DNA of 64,000 bases. Origin: Brachycybe producta. Lineage: Eukaryota > Arthropoda > Diplopoda > Playtdesmida > Andrognathidae. The notes beneath the pieces are model-generated. The model was given only the letters and a program-made list of their open reading frames with translations, made no database searches and had not been told where the DNA came from. The stretch spans positions 4,157,501 through 4,221,500 of the forward strand of contig JAUPFP010000014.1 of assembly GCA_036925085.1 (NCBI GenBank), given 5' to 3'. Shown piece by piece: positions 1-10,907 of the stretch. A program made the translations under genes and the position numbers. Within the stretch, counting starts at the first letter, position 1. Each line of letters opens with the position of its first letter.

Positions 1-1140
1 GATGATAGTTTTTTTCTATAATATATAAAAAAGCTTTAGGATTTTCTATAGAAATTTTAATTATGAATAAGGATGAGGAATGGATGTGTGTGTGTTTTTG
101 TCATATTGGTTTTTATGTAAATATGTGTGCGTGTGTTGAAATGTGTCTAGTATTTTTGCACGTCGTCTTTTTCTCTCTCGTCATAATGAGAGAGAGAGAG
201 AATATGACAGAGTATTAAGTAGACAAATGTAAACGTGTGTAAGGGGCTTTTTTTCTACTTCTTCCCTCATTTTTTGTTGGTGTTATTATTATTCTTGATA
301 TTGATTTTTCAACTAAATAAAATACCAACAAAAAAAATAAAGACTTGAATAAGGAGTTTTTTCTCTCTCTTTTTTTGTTGTATTTTTAGTTTAAATTTCA
401 CCAATTTTAAGACTACCTGTAGAGATTAATTAATTTTTTTTTACTAAGGTCTCTTATATGATGTTTATTTGTTTTATATGTTAAAGAAAAAAAAATAATA
501 CTGAAATAAGACTTAAAAAAAAGCTCACATTTCAAAATAGAGAAAAAGAAAAGTAGTTTATTAAAATTCAGTGTACGTCATTGAGTTTTATGTGTCCCTT
601 CTCAGCTTTTTTTTTAGGTGGTGGTGGTGGCTTCTTCTAGTTTAAAGATTATGGAATTCAGTCTGTGATCAGAATAATGATTAAAAGAAGTATAAAAATG
701 AAGTGGTATATATATATGGGGCCCTTTGCCCCACCCCCACACTTTCCCTTTTGTTGTGTGTTTTTTTGGGGGGGAGTTAAAAAGGGTCTTATATCTTCTC
801 ACTTTTCAATGAGTTTTATTGAAGAAAATATATCTTTGGAGCGCCCCAAGTGGCAAATATAATAACATATTTTTCTGACAGAAAGAAAAAATCAGCAATT
901 TTTTTTTTTCGTCTTCCATGTTCTCACATAAAACTGAATTTTCATTTTTCTTTTGGGAAAATATATATAAAGAACAAGAAGAAAAAATTAATAAATCTCA
1001 TACTTTTATATAGAAAATAAAATCTTTTAGGTTTAATAGATATCGATAGTCGATTATTCCATATTTGAATTTATTGTTAATTTTTTCCAAACTATCGAAT
1101 GTATTTTATAGGTTGTTTGAAACCTTATTTTAAGGGTAAA
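1..1140. other. AT-rich non-coding DNA, no feature recognised
   Basis: The stretch consists of poly-T and poly-A runs with a short GA tract near 188-202 and a G-rich run near 767-775. The two overlapping open frames around 614-862 sit on opposite strands of simple sequence and carry no recognisable domain. Confidence 0.7.
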
Positions 1141-1182
1141 GGCCGATCCACATCAAACTTGGCATGTTAAGAATCTTCCAAA

Positions 1183-1437
1183 CAGTGCCGGATTAAACCC
1201 TGTGGAGGTCCTTAGGCAGTCGAAATCTCCGGGCCCCAACAAAACTTTAAACATTCACTTTCCTCAATTTTTTGTCATCATTTTTTTCTATCTTCTGGAA
1301 GCAATTTAAGAAAGCTTGAATTGTAATTTTCTTTCAATATCAAATCAATATTATTTTGATCTGTTGTCGCAGGGCTCCTAAAAGGCATGGGGGCCATGGG
1401 CCAGTGCCTATTCTGCTTATTTGGTAATCCGGCACTG
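1183..1437. mobile_element. hAT-type MITE with 8-bp target duplication
   Basis: The ends are inverted copies, CAGTGCCGGATTA on the left and TAATCCGGCACTG on the right. The flanking 8-mers are CTTCCAAA (1175-1182) and CTTCCGAA (1438-1445), which match at 7 of 8 positions. An 8-bp duplication and CAGTG ends are the hAT signature. At about 255 bp it has no room for a transposase, so it must have been mobilised in trans. The open frames across it (1278-1496 and 1387-1617) are element sequence, not genes. GC content is clearly higher than the flanks. Confidence 0.88.
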
Positions 1438-1498
1438 CTTCCGAAGTATTCTTGTTTTTCTAGTTTTTTATACTGTATTATAAAAGCAGGCATCACAA

Positions 1499-1580
1499 AG
1501 ATGGTTTATGAACAGCTGTTCATAAACCATCTCGTCTTTCAGGAGAGGAAACTTAAGAAAAACCATAAATTTAAGTCAAA
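1499..1580. repeat. perfect 34-bp palindrome fused to a family A end
   Basis: Positions 1499-1532 read identically on both strands, centred on CAGCTG with no spacer. The half-site ATGGTTTATGAACAG is the outer edge of family A copies (compare 34940 and 54730). The sequence that follows, GTCTTTCAGGAGAGGAAAC, continues as family A does. It therefore looks like two family A edges joined head to head, with one arm running on to about 1580. Confidence 0.8.
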
Positions 1581-1591
1581 AAACTACAAGG

Positions 1592-1688
1592 AACAGGCTA
1601 GTCATAAGTCACTATAGCTGACCTACACTTCAGAACTTATGGTGACTCAGTGACCTACACTTTAGAACTGTAGGTCACGATAGGTAGG
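1592..1688. repeat. family F arm fragment
   Basis: The segment resembles the left arm of the family F element at 30771, with ACAGGCTAGTCATAAGTCAC followed by GACCTACACT. It then repeats GTGACTCAGTGACCTACACT and TGTAGGTCAC. It abuts the longer fold-back at 1689, so the two may form one composite. Confidence 0.6.
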
Positions 1689-1977
1689 TTTACGATAGTG
1701 GAAAAAAAACCTATCACTTGTAGTTTGGGACAGTCCCAAACAGATAGCTATTTGGAGAAGACCTCTGGGTCACTCAGTGACGTATATTTTTACATTTTGG
1801 GGGCTGCGGCCACCAGACCTCTTGCAACCAGATTAATTTAACATAACTCCACCTAATCACCAATATAAAAAAAGTTCTAAAGTGTAGATCACTGAGTGAC
1901 CCACAGTTCTTCTCCAAATAGCTATCTGTTTGGGACTGTCCCAAACTAAAGTGATAGGTTTTTTCCACTATCATAAA
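1689..1977. mobile_element. family F fold-back element, about 95-bp arms
   Basis: The left arm reads CGATAGTGGAAAAAAAACC, then AGTTTGGGACAGTCCCAAAC, then GATAGCTATTTGGAGAAG, then GGGTCACTCAGTGAC. The right arm repeats all of these as reverse complement, ending TTTTTTCCACTATCATAAAT. Each arm contains its own palindromes (GTTTGGGACAGTCCCAAAC and GTCACTCAGTGAC), so the strand can fold as a branched hairpin. The open frame at 1774-1974 lies entirely within it. Confidence 0.85.
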
Positions 1978-3605
1978 TTACTAGTTTTCAACATTTTTTG
2001 TAGCTTTTTTCTGGTCGTAAAAATTAGAAATTTTTAAATATTCAATTTTTGCAACCATATATTTGAGTGACAAGAACAAAAAAAAATCTTTACTGGAAAT
2101 GTTTTACTCATAATAAAAATTGTCCAATGTCCATTTTTAGGTTTTACTTTAAGCCAAAGTGAACGTTGAACAAAGCTAAACTTAAAAATTTTCCATAGGC
2201 TCACAATAGAAAGTTTTGTCTTATGCCATTGTTTTTAATTTAAGGAACTTTTATGAATACAAGGAGTTGAACTCGAATTATAAAATACTTTTTTTTAAAA
2301 AAAATATTTATAATATTTGTTTGAAAACAATTTTTTTTTTTTCATATCTTATAATTGTGTTCAATTTTTGAAGAATTTATCTCTCCAGAGAAAAATGAAA
2401 ACTCTTAATGTAATTGAATGAAAATCAATATATAATAATGTTGCTAATGGTGATATAATTGTACACTTTGAAATTTCTCTCTTTTCTAGTCTTTTAGCTT
2501 AGTTTTCTCTCTCTCTCTCTCTCTTTCAAAAAAAAAAAGATGTTCTAATTAAAAGTGAACTTTTCCTCTGAATGGCACCTATGAAGATTCATTTATTGTT
2601 TAGGCGACCGTTATTGTTATGCTAATGAGCCCATTTCTTCCTTCCTTCCTTCATTCTCATTTTCAAAAGGTGGACATGTAAATTGTTTTAAACTTAGCCA
2701 TTGGACTTTTGTTCTTTCTCTCTCTCTCTCTTAATTAATTCTATGAAATCCTCTTTTAGAAAATTTGTGGGTTCAACAAAAAGTGAGAAAGAACCTTTTG
2801 TATATATGTTTGTGTTAAAATAGAGACCTTAAAATGTAGGTTATATGTTTTGATGAGGTCTTTCTCTCAAATTAAACTTGAATATTCCATTAAAGAATGA
2901 ATGAAAATGAATTTGTTGTGGACAAAACAACATTGGATGAATGAAACATTTGAAACATTTATTTGTAATTCAAATGTAAATTGAGAGCGAGAGAGAGAGA
3001 TAGAGAAAGATAGAGAGACATAGAGATAGAAAGAGATAAAAGATAGCGAAGAGATAGATCTTTATGTTCAGTTTTTATTTTATTTAGGAGAGACCCCTAA
3101 AGTAGGAAAACTTGAATATTTGCAAATTGGCTTTTTTATTTATCTGAAAAAGGGGGGAGAATTGAAGTTATTATAGTTTTCATATTTTCTACTTCTTCCC
3201 ATAGAATAATAAGTAACTCGTTCCTTAAAAAAAATGCCAACATCAGCAAAAATGATATTAATATCATAAAGAAAAAAGAAAAGGCACAAAATTTAGGAGA
3301 AAGAAGTCTTAAATATGAGCTTAATAATGGCCATCTGTGACAATTTAAAGACTTGTTAGCCTCCTACCCAGCATTTTTAGCTTTTTTTTCTTCTTAAAGT
3401 TGACAAATGTTCAGTAAATTTGCTTTTATGTTGGGTAACTAATCACCATCATTCATCAAAGTAAAGTTCAAGTGTCTTTAAGTTGCGATTTTAACTGAAT
3501 TTGTACTGAATTTTCCTTGTCTTAAGTTTTTATCCTCTGGCCAACTACACCCTGCTTACGTTACGGAAAAAAAGTTACAGAAAAGGAGTGATGTCATGAA
3601 ACGTG
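1978..3605. other. AT-rich non-coding DNA with CT and GA tracts
   Basis: Simple sequence predominates, with CT runs near 2505-2526 and 2717-2733 and a GA-rich tract at about 2983-3060. No open frame or transposon end was recognised. Confidence 0.7.
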
Positions 3606-3609
3606 TACC

Positions 3610-3870
3610 TTTTTTGTGGTAATAAATATTTTCAATGGTTGTTACATATTTTAAAATAAACTTTTTATGAACAAAAATGACAAATTGACATAAAAAGCTT
3701 ATTTTAAAATATATCAATATAAAAATATTAATTCATTGAGTTGCCCTTCTAGTTTCTAAAATACGTCCAAGCTTCTCTTAATTTTGCTTCAGAAAGACAA
3801 AAAACCACCATAAACACAACTTTTATGATGCAATTTTATCAATAAATTTTAAGTGTTTAGAAAACTAGAA
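3610..3870. mobile_element. family A fold-back MITE, worn copy
   Basis: The inner left arm AAAATAAACTTTTTATGA near 3652 and the inner right arm AAAAGCTTATTTTAAAA near 3693 face each other. They are followed by TTGCCCTTCTAGTTTCTAAAA near 3741 and CTTCTCTTAATTTTGCT near 3772. The outer left arm is missing or mutated. A stray AGTGTTTAGAAAACTAGAAG near 3851 may belong to a second fragment. Confidence 0.7.
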
Positions 3871-4269
3871 GAGTAAATGAAGTAGAGACATTTTTATAAT
3901 GATGTATATAATATCTTTCAAATAGAATGCCATGTTATAAATTTAAACATATGAAATTTGACAGACTTGTATGAAGTCGAAAAATTCAAAGATTTTCAGA
4001 TTTTTGCAAAAAAGTTTTGTTTTTTGATATCGTATCTACTTTCTATAGAAACTCTTTAATTTTTCGTCCTTTTGCAAATTCATGGCGGGTGGTTGGTTAT
4101 GTCATTTTTTTCTGACTGGACATTAAATATTTATTAGTGGAATAAAAATTTTGGAAATATTTTGGTTGTTTTTCTGTTTAGCTCTTCTTTGATCGATAAG
4201 AAAATTTTCATCATGATGGAAATTTTGGACGATGAGAAAAGGGAATTTGGGAATTAGAAATTAGACGGA

Positions 4270-4272
<3 letters not shown>

Positions 4273-4338
<66 letters not shown>

Positions 4339-4432
4339 TTCCCTTTCCCTCTCCCTCCTTTCTCTCTCTCTCTCTCCCTTTCCCTCTCCCCCCTTTCTCT
4401 CTCTCCCTTTCCCTCTCTCTCTCTCTCTCTCT
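4273..4432. repeat. CT/GA microsatellite, about 160 bp
   Basis: A pyrimidine-only tract of mainly CT dinucleotides is interrupted by CCCTTT blocks. Read on the minus strand it gives the Arg-Glu open frame at 4254-4472, which is a translation artefact. A pure purine/pyrimidine strand split of this length can form triplex DNA. Confidence 0.95.
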
Positions 4433-4782
4433 TATATATATATTTCTTTCCTTCTGTCGCTCTTTTGGTCAAGAAATGACTAGAAATTCATTTCTCCCCC
4501 TTGTAACACACTTAAATATGCATTATTATTAATCCATATTTGTTGTGTTCAGAAAATATCTTGTTTTTAAAAACATCTTTTGATTTATTATTGAGAGATG
4601 AAATTTCTGTTGCCAGGAATTATTATGGAAATTGTTTTTTTTTCCACTGAAAAATGTCTTTGTAATCGATATGAAGGTTTCCAATTAATATTTTCCAATT
4701 TAAAGCTAAAATGGATCTCTTATTTTTTTTTTAAAAAAAGTTGATCAAAAGTTTTATGTAAAACTTAAGGAGTCGTAGCATT

Positions 4783-4838
4783 AGCTTTGACTTAAAATGT
4801 TGAGGAATCTAGCACAAGCTTTGACTTAAAATGTTGAG
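4783..4838. repeat. 22-bp direct repeat, two copies 34 bp apart
   Basis: The sequence at 4783-4804 recurs without mismatch at 4817-4838, with 12 bp between. Both begin AGCTTTGACTTAAAATG. It may be a short tandem duplication; no larger element is evident. Confidence 0.85.
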
Positions 4839-5340
4839 TTGACACTTTAAGCTCTGGTTATGTAGATGTGACACAACTACTTAACCAGAACCTAACTTCC
4901 ACCTTAAAATGACTTTTGAAGCCACCAAGAAAAGTAAACATGTTAATTGTGGCTCAAAATTAGACCAATTTAGTGATGTTATATTTGAAGTTTGCCTTTT
5001 CACACACACATAAACGTTATCCACATAGAAACCCCTCCCCCCTGTTTTGTTAAGAAGCTTAAGCTTAACTTAAATGGACCACGGTGGTCAATGGAGGTTG
5101 CGGTTTAACACTGCTTTTGATACACTCTCTCTCTCTCTATCCCTCTTTCTCTATGTAAACTTGTAATTGTTGGCTGAGTTAGTCCCTATAGAGGAATATA
5201 GGTCCTTAGAAAATCTAATAAGAACAAAGTCGGTCGAATTGATTAGAAGCAACTCATTCCAATTCCCCTTCTTCTTCTTCTGTCTCTTTATCTTTGTGTC
5301 TTTTTAAATACATCAAAAGACGTATACTTCATTATATAAA

Positions 5341-5672
5341 GCCTAGTACACACTTGGATACAAAGTATCTATCCGACAAGGCCGATAAGGGGGCCAGTCG
5401 CTAGATTGTCTAGAGACAATGTTAGGAAAGTCTTGGAACTGTTGCGAGACAAAATTCTCGTTGTCTTTTGTATCTCATTCGAAATGGCAAACATGATAAC
5501 AATGTTGTGCAATGTTGTGCTTGGACCACTGAGAGAACTCGCAATCTGTTGGAGGATTTTCAGGCAGTGCCTGTACCTAAGGGATGTCAAACTGGTTTAT
5601 ACTTTATACTGTCTAGATCTCGACATTCCTGCTACATTGTCACGCGATTCTGTATTCAAGTGTGTACTAAGC
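5341..5672. mobile_element. MITE with CCTAGTACACACTTG ends
   Basis: The left end GCCTAGTACACACTTGGATA matches the reverse complement of the right end (TATTCAAGTGTGTACTAAGC, 5653-5672) at most positions. The interior is more GC-rich than the flanks and holds overlapping open frames of up to 106 codons on both strands (5406-5726, 5468-5710, 5369-5590) with no recognised domain. The outermost bases resemble the right end of family C (TACTAGGTAT), which suggests a shared transposase source. No target duplication was certain. Confidence 0.75.
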
Positions 5673-5674
5673 TT

Positions 5675-6285
5675 AACAAGAGTGTCCATCTTGGGGAGAG
5701 GTGTTCTTAACTACTGTCACGAATAAGATCAATAGTGGAATCAAAGATAATTCCATTTTCTTGATCTATAAGTAAGCCATTTTTACTACTTTTCTTATAG
5801 CTGCTCATGATGTAATTGTTCTTGTCAGAAGTTCCATGTATAGATGTGTTGTATTCACTAGTGATGGTGGTGTTCTTTCTTTCTTATTGATTGATCTCTA
5901 TAACAAAGGGAACAATTGATTGGGAGAATGTCTTGTTAGCTTTAAGGCATAGACACATACACCAAACCACGAACACCACGCTTTTACCCAAAGTAAAAGT
6001 TTTCTAACCCTGAAGTTAGAAATCCGTTCATTGAATTGGTATGGATGTGTGAAGTACATCTAATTATTCAGCATGAGACACAACTTTAATGAAAAATAGG
6101 TTTCAGACGACAGTTAGCTTACTATTACTATTTGTCAATTTAAGATTGCTGATTAAGATTATTCCAATGAGGAAGAGAGGCTTTTTACTAGCAGAATAGG
6201 CAAAAGCAAAGTGGAAAAAGGGCAGGCAAAATCAAAAGTTTAGGACACATATTCCAGTCAGTCATCTTTAATTGACAATACTCCA
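5675..6285. other. non-coding DNA, no feature recognised
   Basis: Base composition is slightly less AT-rich than nearby, but I see no long open frame, inverted ends or tandem array. Confidence 0.6.
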
Positions 6286-6287
6286 CG

Positions 6288-6499
6288 CTGAGGTTTTTAA
6301 TTGTACATTTGGCACTTGACACACAGACGACTTTTTGATTGCAAAATAAAGCCGAATTTCTTAGAACTGTGTTTGCAGTGTATTTTCAATGAAAGCACTC
6401 AAGATGGTCGATTTTAGCGACAACCCGACATCATTTTGCCGTCGAAAAGTGTTCTAAAAGTCGTCTGTGTGCCAAGTGCCTTAGAAAATTAAAACTAAG
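6288..6499. mobile_element. family E MITE
   Basis: The inverted ends include GGCACTTGACACACAGACGA on the left (6311-6330) and TCGTCTGTGTGCCAAGTGCC on the right (6461-6480). Outside them lie TTTTTAATTG and AATTAAAACTAA. The interior holds TGATTGCAAAATAAAGCCG and CGACATCATTTTGCCGTCG, which also face each other. It is about 210 bp long and has no coding capacity. Confidence 0.85.
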
Positions 6500-7574
6500 G
6501 TTGTGAACAAAGAGATTACATATTTTATATAAACTTATCTAGTATTTAGACGTATTTTCAAGAAACTATAGTAGTATAAACGTATATACTAGAATAGTTT
6601 TTTTTAATGATATTGTTATGAATTTTTTTTGTGCATATATTCAAATACTATTCTAGTTTTTAACGGTTTTGACGTAAATTAAGGCCCAGCTCCGCTTACG
6701 TAACTTTTAAGTCGGCCAAACTGATAAAGGCCATAAAATTCACGAATCTCACCCAACAAATCCCAATTTTTTCATTTTCTGATTAGTCGTAGTTTCCAAA
6801 CACTTAAGTGATTTCTTATTTGTTCACTCAGTTAAATTTACTACATTAAATCAAGATAAAGTATAATAAAACGAATAAAATTTGAAGATGATTAAGAAAA
6901 TACCTATCATAAAATGAGCCTATTTTTTAAAAAAGTTAACTACTTATAAAGTTAAATAGTTAACCACTTCTTTAAGCTGGTCTTAATTTCAATCTAAACT
7001 TTGATACTTTGGTAAGGAGCAGCAGCAGCATTATCATTATGTTTCCTATTAAGACAGTGACTAAGTCATTTAATAATAAGTAATAATGGTTTGTTTAGAC
7101 ACTGTGTATACTTGGGTTGGTTTGATCACAGTGTAGTTTTCTGCTTTCTCATTGTACAAGCATCAATTATACGCCATTGTTAATGTTTTCTTCCATTATT
7201 ATTATTATTACACACATTTTCAACTCAACAAGGTTTTAAAAGACTCCATTTATTATAACGGTATTATATAATATACTCTTGTGGGTTTACTCAATTATGG
7301 AAGAGAAAACAAAAGAAGAACAGATTAAGAAAAACAATACTTTAAAAAAAACCCTTTGTTTTTTTTCTCTCTCTTTTCTTTTCTTTAAAAAAAAAGCCTT
7401 ATTATTAATTTATATCTTTATTAACTTAACAAACACACGAAAAACAGAAACTCATTAGTGAATTATTTGTTGATACAGTTAAGAACTTCACAGATAATCA
7501 ACTTTAAACTTCCTCCCCCTCCCCTAAAAAAAGAAGCAAATTTAAGTTATTCTTAAAGTGTAAATACCTTTTCC
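6500..7574. other. AT-rich non-coding DNA
   Basis: There is a short inverted pair near 6540-6660 (ACTATAGTAG and ATACTATTCTAG) and a TTA run near 7196-7210. No gene or clear element was recognised. Confidence 0.6.
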
Positions 7575-7945
7575 AAAATGCAAAAAAAAAAACTTGAAAT
7601 TGTTTTAAAAACTAGAAGTGTAGCACTTAAGTGCAATTTCATTATTTCAGGTTGATATTTTTTTTTAAATAAGCTTTTTATCTTGAGTCATAGAAAAAAG
7701 TTTATTAAGAAGGGTTTATAAAAAAAACTGTGATTATTATTGTTTTTCAAGAGCAAAACTGAAGAGAAACTAGAAAGTGTTTTAGAAACTAGAATGTGAG
7801 TTCAATTTAAATAGTTTTATTTTGATATCAACATGAAAATACCCTTAAATGATTGAACTACCCGTTCTAGTTTCTTACATTTGCACCTGAAAAATAGAAT
7901 GACCATAGTTCGAAGTTAACATTTTAAACCCACTTTAAAGTACAT
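7575..7945. mobile_element. family A fold-back MITE
   Basis: Left-arm motifs are TTTTAAAAACTAGAAGTGTAG near 7601 and a worn GTTGATATTTTTTTTTAAAT near 7651. A second left-type segment, GAAAGTGTTTTAGAAACTAG near 7773, follows. The right arm is GATATCAACATGAAAATACC at 7824, CCGTTCTAGTTTCTTACA at 7862, and the edge ATTTTAAACCCACTTTAA near 7922. Two left arms with one right arm suggest a nested or rearranged copy. Confidence 0.75.
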
Positions 7946-8629
7946 TAGAAATTAATAATGGATTTTATTTAATATACTTTACAGATATCATCTTATTGTC
8001 GTCTTTGTCTTCTTAATGATTGATTTTAACGATTCCAATTATCTTCATTTAAGGGTAAGAAATTGATACAAACTTTTTGTTGTTTTTTTAAAACTTTTTG
8101 AATATATATTTTTATTGACATTATTTTTATTATTGGGTTTGAAATATTAACAGTTAAATAAGCCGTAATACGATAATGCATCATTGATTATAACGGAATA
8201 ATGAGATGCAAAAAAAAATACACACAAAACAATGAACCTTTCCTATAATTTCACTCAGTTTTTAAAAGAAAACTTCATTGTGATTTAATATTGGAGCTTT
8301 AAGCAAAGAAATAATAAAAGAGAGAAAAAAAAGACATCAATAATTCACACGCACATTCTAGTTTTTTATGCATTTATTTCGTTCGTTATTTTTTTTTTCT
8401 ATAGAGAGAGATGTCTTGTCTCATTGGGATTATTCTCTTTCTTTTTTTTTTGTTCTTCTTTTTTACTTAAAGAAGTATTTTTTTCTCTCTTCTAACTTAA
8501 TGTAATGTAAATTGAAAGCTTTATTTTTTGTCTTTGTTTTTTTGTGACAACTTTAACAAAATGTATACTTCATACAAGACGCTTTTTTAGTTATTTATTG
8601 CATTAATAATATGCATATTATATTTATAA

Positions 8630-8722
8630 CAGTGGCGCCCATCTAGCGCCGAATTGAGCAAACACCAAACTGAATAAAAAAGCCAATTGGAATAAGCGCC
8701 AAACTCAATAAGCGCCAAACTG
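8630..8722. repeat. GCGCC-rich end fragment with short tandem repeats
   Basis: AGTGGCGCCCATCTAGCG (8631-8648) matches, on the opposite strand, the terminal AGATGGCGCCACT of the element at 37612. It is followed by the unit AATAAGCGCCAAACT, present twice with one substitution, and by two weaker units (AACACCAAACTGAATAA). Confidence 0.65.
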
Positions 8723-8965
8723 AAAAAATTTAAAGTGTTTTAGAATCTAGAATATTTGGTGATATTGCTAAGTTTTTTTTTTCTCTTCATGATGATTGAT
8801 ATCTTTCAAAATAAACTTTTTATGACAGTTTGAAAAAAAAAGTCGAAAATAGTTTTTTTATGAAATGTCAATGAAAAAACCTAAATTTCAAACTAAACTA
8901 CAAAAATGTTTATTTTGTAAAACTTTTAACATATTTTTTTACCATTCTAGTTTTGAAAACAATTT
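8722..8965. mobile_element. family A fold-back MITE
   Basis: The left arm is AAAGTGTTTTAGAATCTAGA (8731), GATATCTTTCAAAATAAAC (8798) and TTTTTATGACAGTTTG (8816). The right arm is ACAAAAATGTTTATTTTG (8901) and ACCATTCTAGTTTTGAAAAC (8941). The outer edges are absent. Confidence 0.78.
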
Positions 8966-9179
8966 GAATTTTTTTCATAATGTTTTTTTTTTAAAAAAAA
9001 GATTCACTTGAGGTTTTTGCGTTGAAATTTTGGCGCCATCCGGTGAGACATGAGCAAAATGAATATGTATAAAGCCACGGTAATCAGTTGCCTTGTCTTA
9101 ACAACAGTTATTCTGCATGTAATGTAAAAAATTCACTTCAGAAGATAAAAGAAGTCCATTTTGATTTTTGACATGAGTT

Positions 9180-9415
9180 ACATACAGTATGTTTAGATTA
9201 CAACTTACCACAGGCATTTGACTCCATTAATAACATTCCTACTGGAATGTGTTCTCTTTAAAAGTCTATTGGAATTTCTTGTAAAAAGTTTTTTTTTTTA
9301 CTTGTGAAAGTCAGTAATGCTCTGGGTATGGAGATGTGTCTTACTCCTCACTTGGATACAACTGATGTACTAACTCTATCAGAATTATGCCAAATGGTAC
9401 TGAAAAGGAAATTTT
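9180..9415 (+). pseudogene. decayed LINE reverse transcriptase fragment
   Basis: The frame through 9190-9228 reads VCLDYNLPQAFDSIN, the pattern of motif A of non-LTR reverse transcriptases (hydrophobic-D-Y-x-x-A-F-D-S-I/V-N). After a stop it continues in register as LKSIGIS-like sequence, the usual downstream helix. Further on are a CLTPHL stretch and a DVLTLSE stretch, which could be worn versions of the GCxLSP and ADD-containing motifs, but the catalytic aspartate pair is not clear. Stops and shifts make it non-functional. The motif A match is what I see; assignment to a clade would be guesswork. Confidence 0.45.
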
Positions 9416-9427
9416 AGAACAAGTTAG

Positions 9428-9490
9428 AAATTCGAATTTCAATTAATACTCTGTAAGCAGCTTAAATGGCTTATGGCAGTGGGACAACAA
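9428..9490 (+). repeat. family H end fragment
   Basis: AATTCGAATTTCAATTAATA is followed by CTCTGTAAGCAG and TATGGCAGTGGGACAA. This is the same order as in the other family H fragments at 16206, 17824, 33588 and (inverted) 48727. It follows directly after the reverse transcriptase relic. Confidence 0.6.
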
Positions 9491-9619
9491 AGACTAACAA
9501 TATCTACATTGTTGAAAAGACCCCTATGACTTTTCCAAAATGAAAAGTTTCTAATGCACAACATCTTCTGGAAGCAAGTTCCAGGAAGCACCTAGATGCA
9601 CCACCTATAAGGCACCTAG

Positions 9620-9865
9620 GTGCAAAAGTGGTCACCCCTTCCTATATACAAAGCCTTCCTTAGTACACTAGAAATTGGCTTAGGACAAGACTTCATTAAC
9701 ATTCTTTTTAGAATGTTCATCATACTGAAGGCAGGCTGTCTATCCGCTAGCCTTAACAAACCCAATTCAGAAAAAAATGCCTGTCACAATTTTTTTGTAG
9801 AAGAACAAATGAATGATGTCAAAAACACAATAATGGTTTCTGGAGCAAAATTGATAGAAACTTAA
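9620..9865 (+). pseudogene. possible second LINE fragment, 81-codon open frame
   Basis: The frame contains LGQDFINILFRMFIILKAG, which loosely resembles the segment after motif A of LINE reverse transcriptases (G-x-x-F-I-x-W-I/V-x-x-x-Y-x-x-x-K-A). The conserved tryptophan and tyrosine are absent, and the frame ends as family A sequence begins at about 9860. It could equally be a chance open frame. No start context or promoter was recognised. Confidence 0.25.
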
Positions 9866-9950
9866 GTGTTTTAGAAACTAGAAAATTGCTTTGAAAATGA
9901 ACCAGTTCTAGTTTTTAAAATGCTTTCAAGTTTGTCTTAATTTTGTATCT
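9855..9950. mobile_element. family A, very short internally deleted copy
   Basis: AGTGTTTTAGAAACTAGAAA (9867) is followed within 30 bp by CCAGTTCTAGTTTTTAAAAT (9902) and CTTTCAAGTTTGTCTTAATT. Both arms are present but the whole centre is deleted. Confidence 0.7.
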
Positions 9951-10662
9951 ACCACATAAAGGGCATGTTATGGGCATTTGTTTGCATTGTGAACTTCGGG
10001 TTTTAGTTTTTGCTTGATAACAGCATCATCATCATCAGAGTTAGTTTAACATTCACTTTATTTGCTTTTCCGAATGCAATATATATACAGTCTATACCCA
10101 GAGGTGATTTTTATATATCGTTCAGTGGTTACACACAATACGGTTTTTTTAGGTTGTTTTCTCTTTCTGTTTGGAAACTAACGATGTCTTTTGTCTTTTT
10201 GACAAAATTCGGAGGAGAAGGAAAGGTATGAAGTCAAGAATGGTTAAAGTTAACAAAAATGGGAGAGAGAGAAAAAAAAAATGGAGAAGATGGTGAAAAA
10301 AAAAACACAAGGCAAAATAAAGGGAGAAATTGGGAAATATTTTTGCTTCGTCAAGTGTGTGATGAAATTAAAGAATAAAGAGAAGAAAATGTGAACTTGT
10401 TGTAATTAAGTTCGTCAGCTGCACCTCTAAAAATACAACACAAAAACCCTCTTCCCCCCCAAAAAAACACTCTCTCTTAAAGCTTTTTCTTTTTAGCTGA
10501 GATTCCAACAAAATGATAAATCAAGCTCAAACTGCTTTTAAGATTTTTTTCTCTCTGTCTTTTCTATTGTTTTTGTTCGATCATTTGATTAATTCAACAC
10601 AGATCATGTTTTAATTACATTCAATTTACAAACATCAACAATCTCTCTGTGAGAAATTGGAG

Positions 10663-10760
10663 TTAGAGAAATAGATAGAGATAGATATATAATGAGAGAA
10701 AGAGAGAGAGAGACAATGAGAGATGTGTGAGAGAGAGAGAAAGAGAGAGAGAGAGAAAAG
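10663..10760. repeat. GA/GATA-rich microsatellite
   Basis: Imperfect GA and GATA repeats (AGATAGAGATAGATA, then AGAGAGAGAGA blocks) run for about 100 bp, with two interruptions by ATGAGAGA. Confidence 0.9.
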
Positions 10761-10907
10761 GTTGAAGTTAGCAGTGATTGTGTCTCTTCAGGGGTAACAT
10801 TAGTTAAGATGGTCTTTGTTGCTGAACAGAAATTTTAGGTTTAATAATAAAGTAAATTTAAGCTATTTTTTTCCCTCTTCAAATTCAATGTTTTTATTAG
10901 TTTCAAA

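Noticed and set aside
4254..4472. Arg-Glu repeat protein on the minus strand
   Set aside because: It is a direct translation of the CT/GA microsatellite.
5406..5726. 106-codon open frame with moderate complexity
   Set aside because: It lies inside a MITE with inverted ends, has no recognised domain and is overlapped by open frames on both strands.
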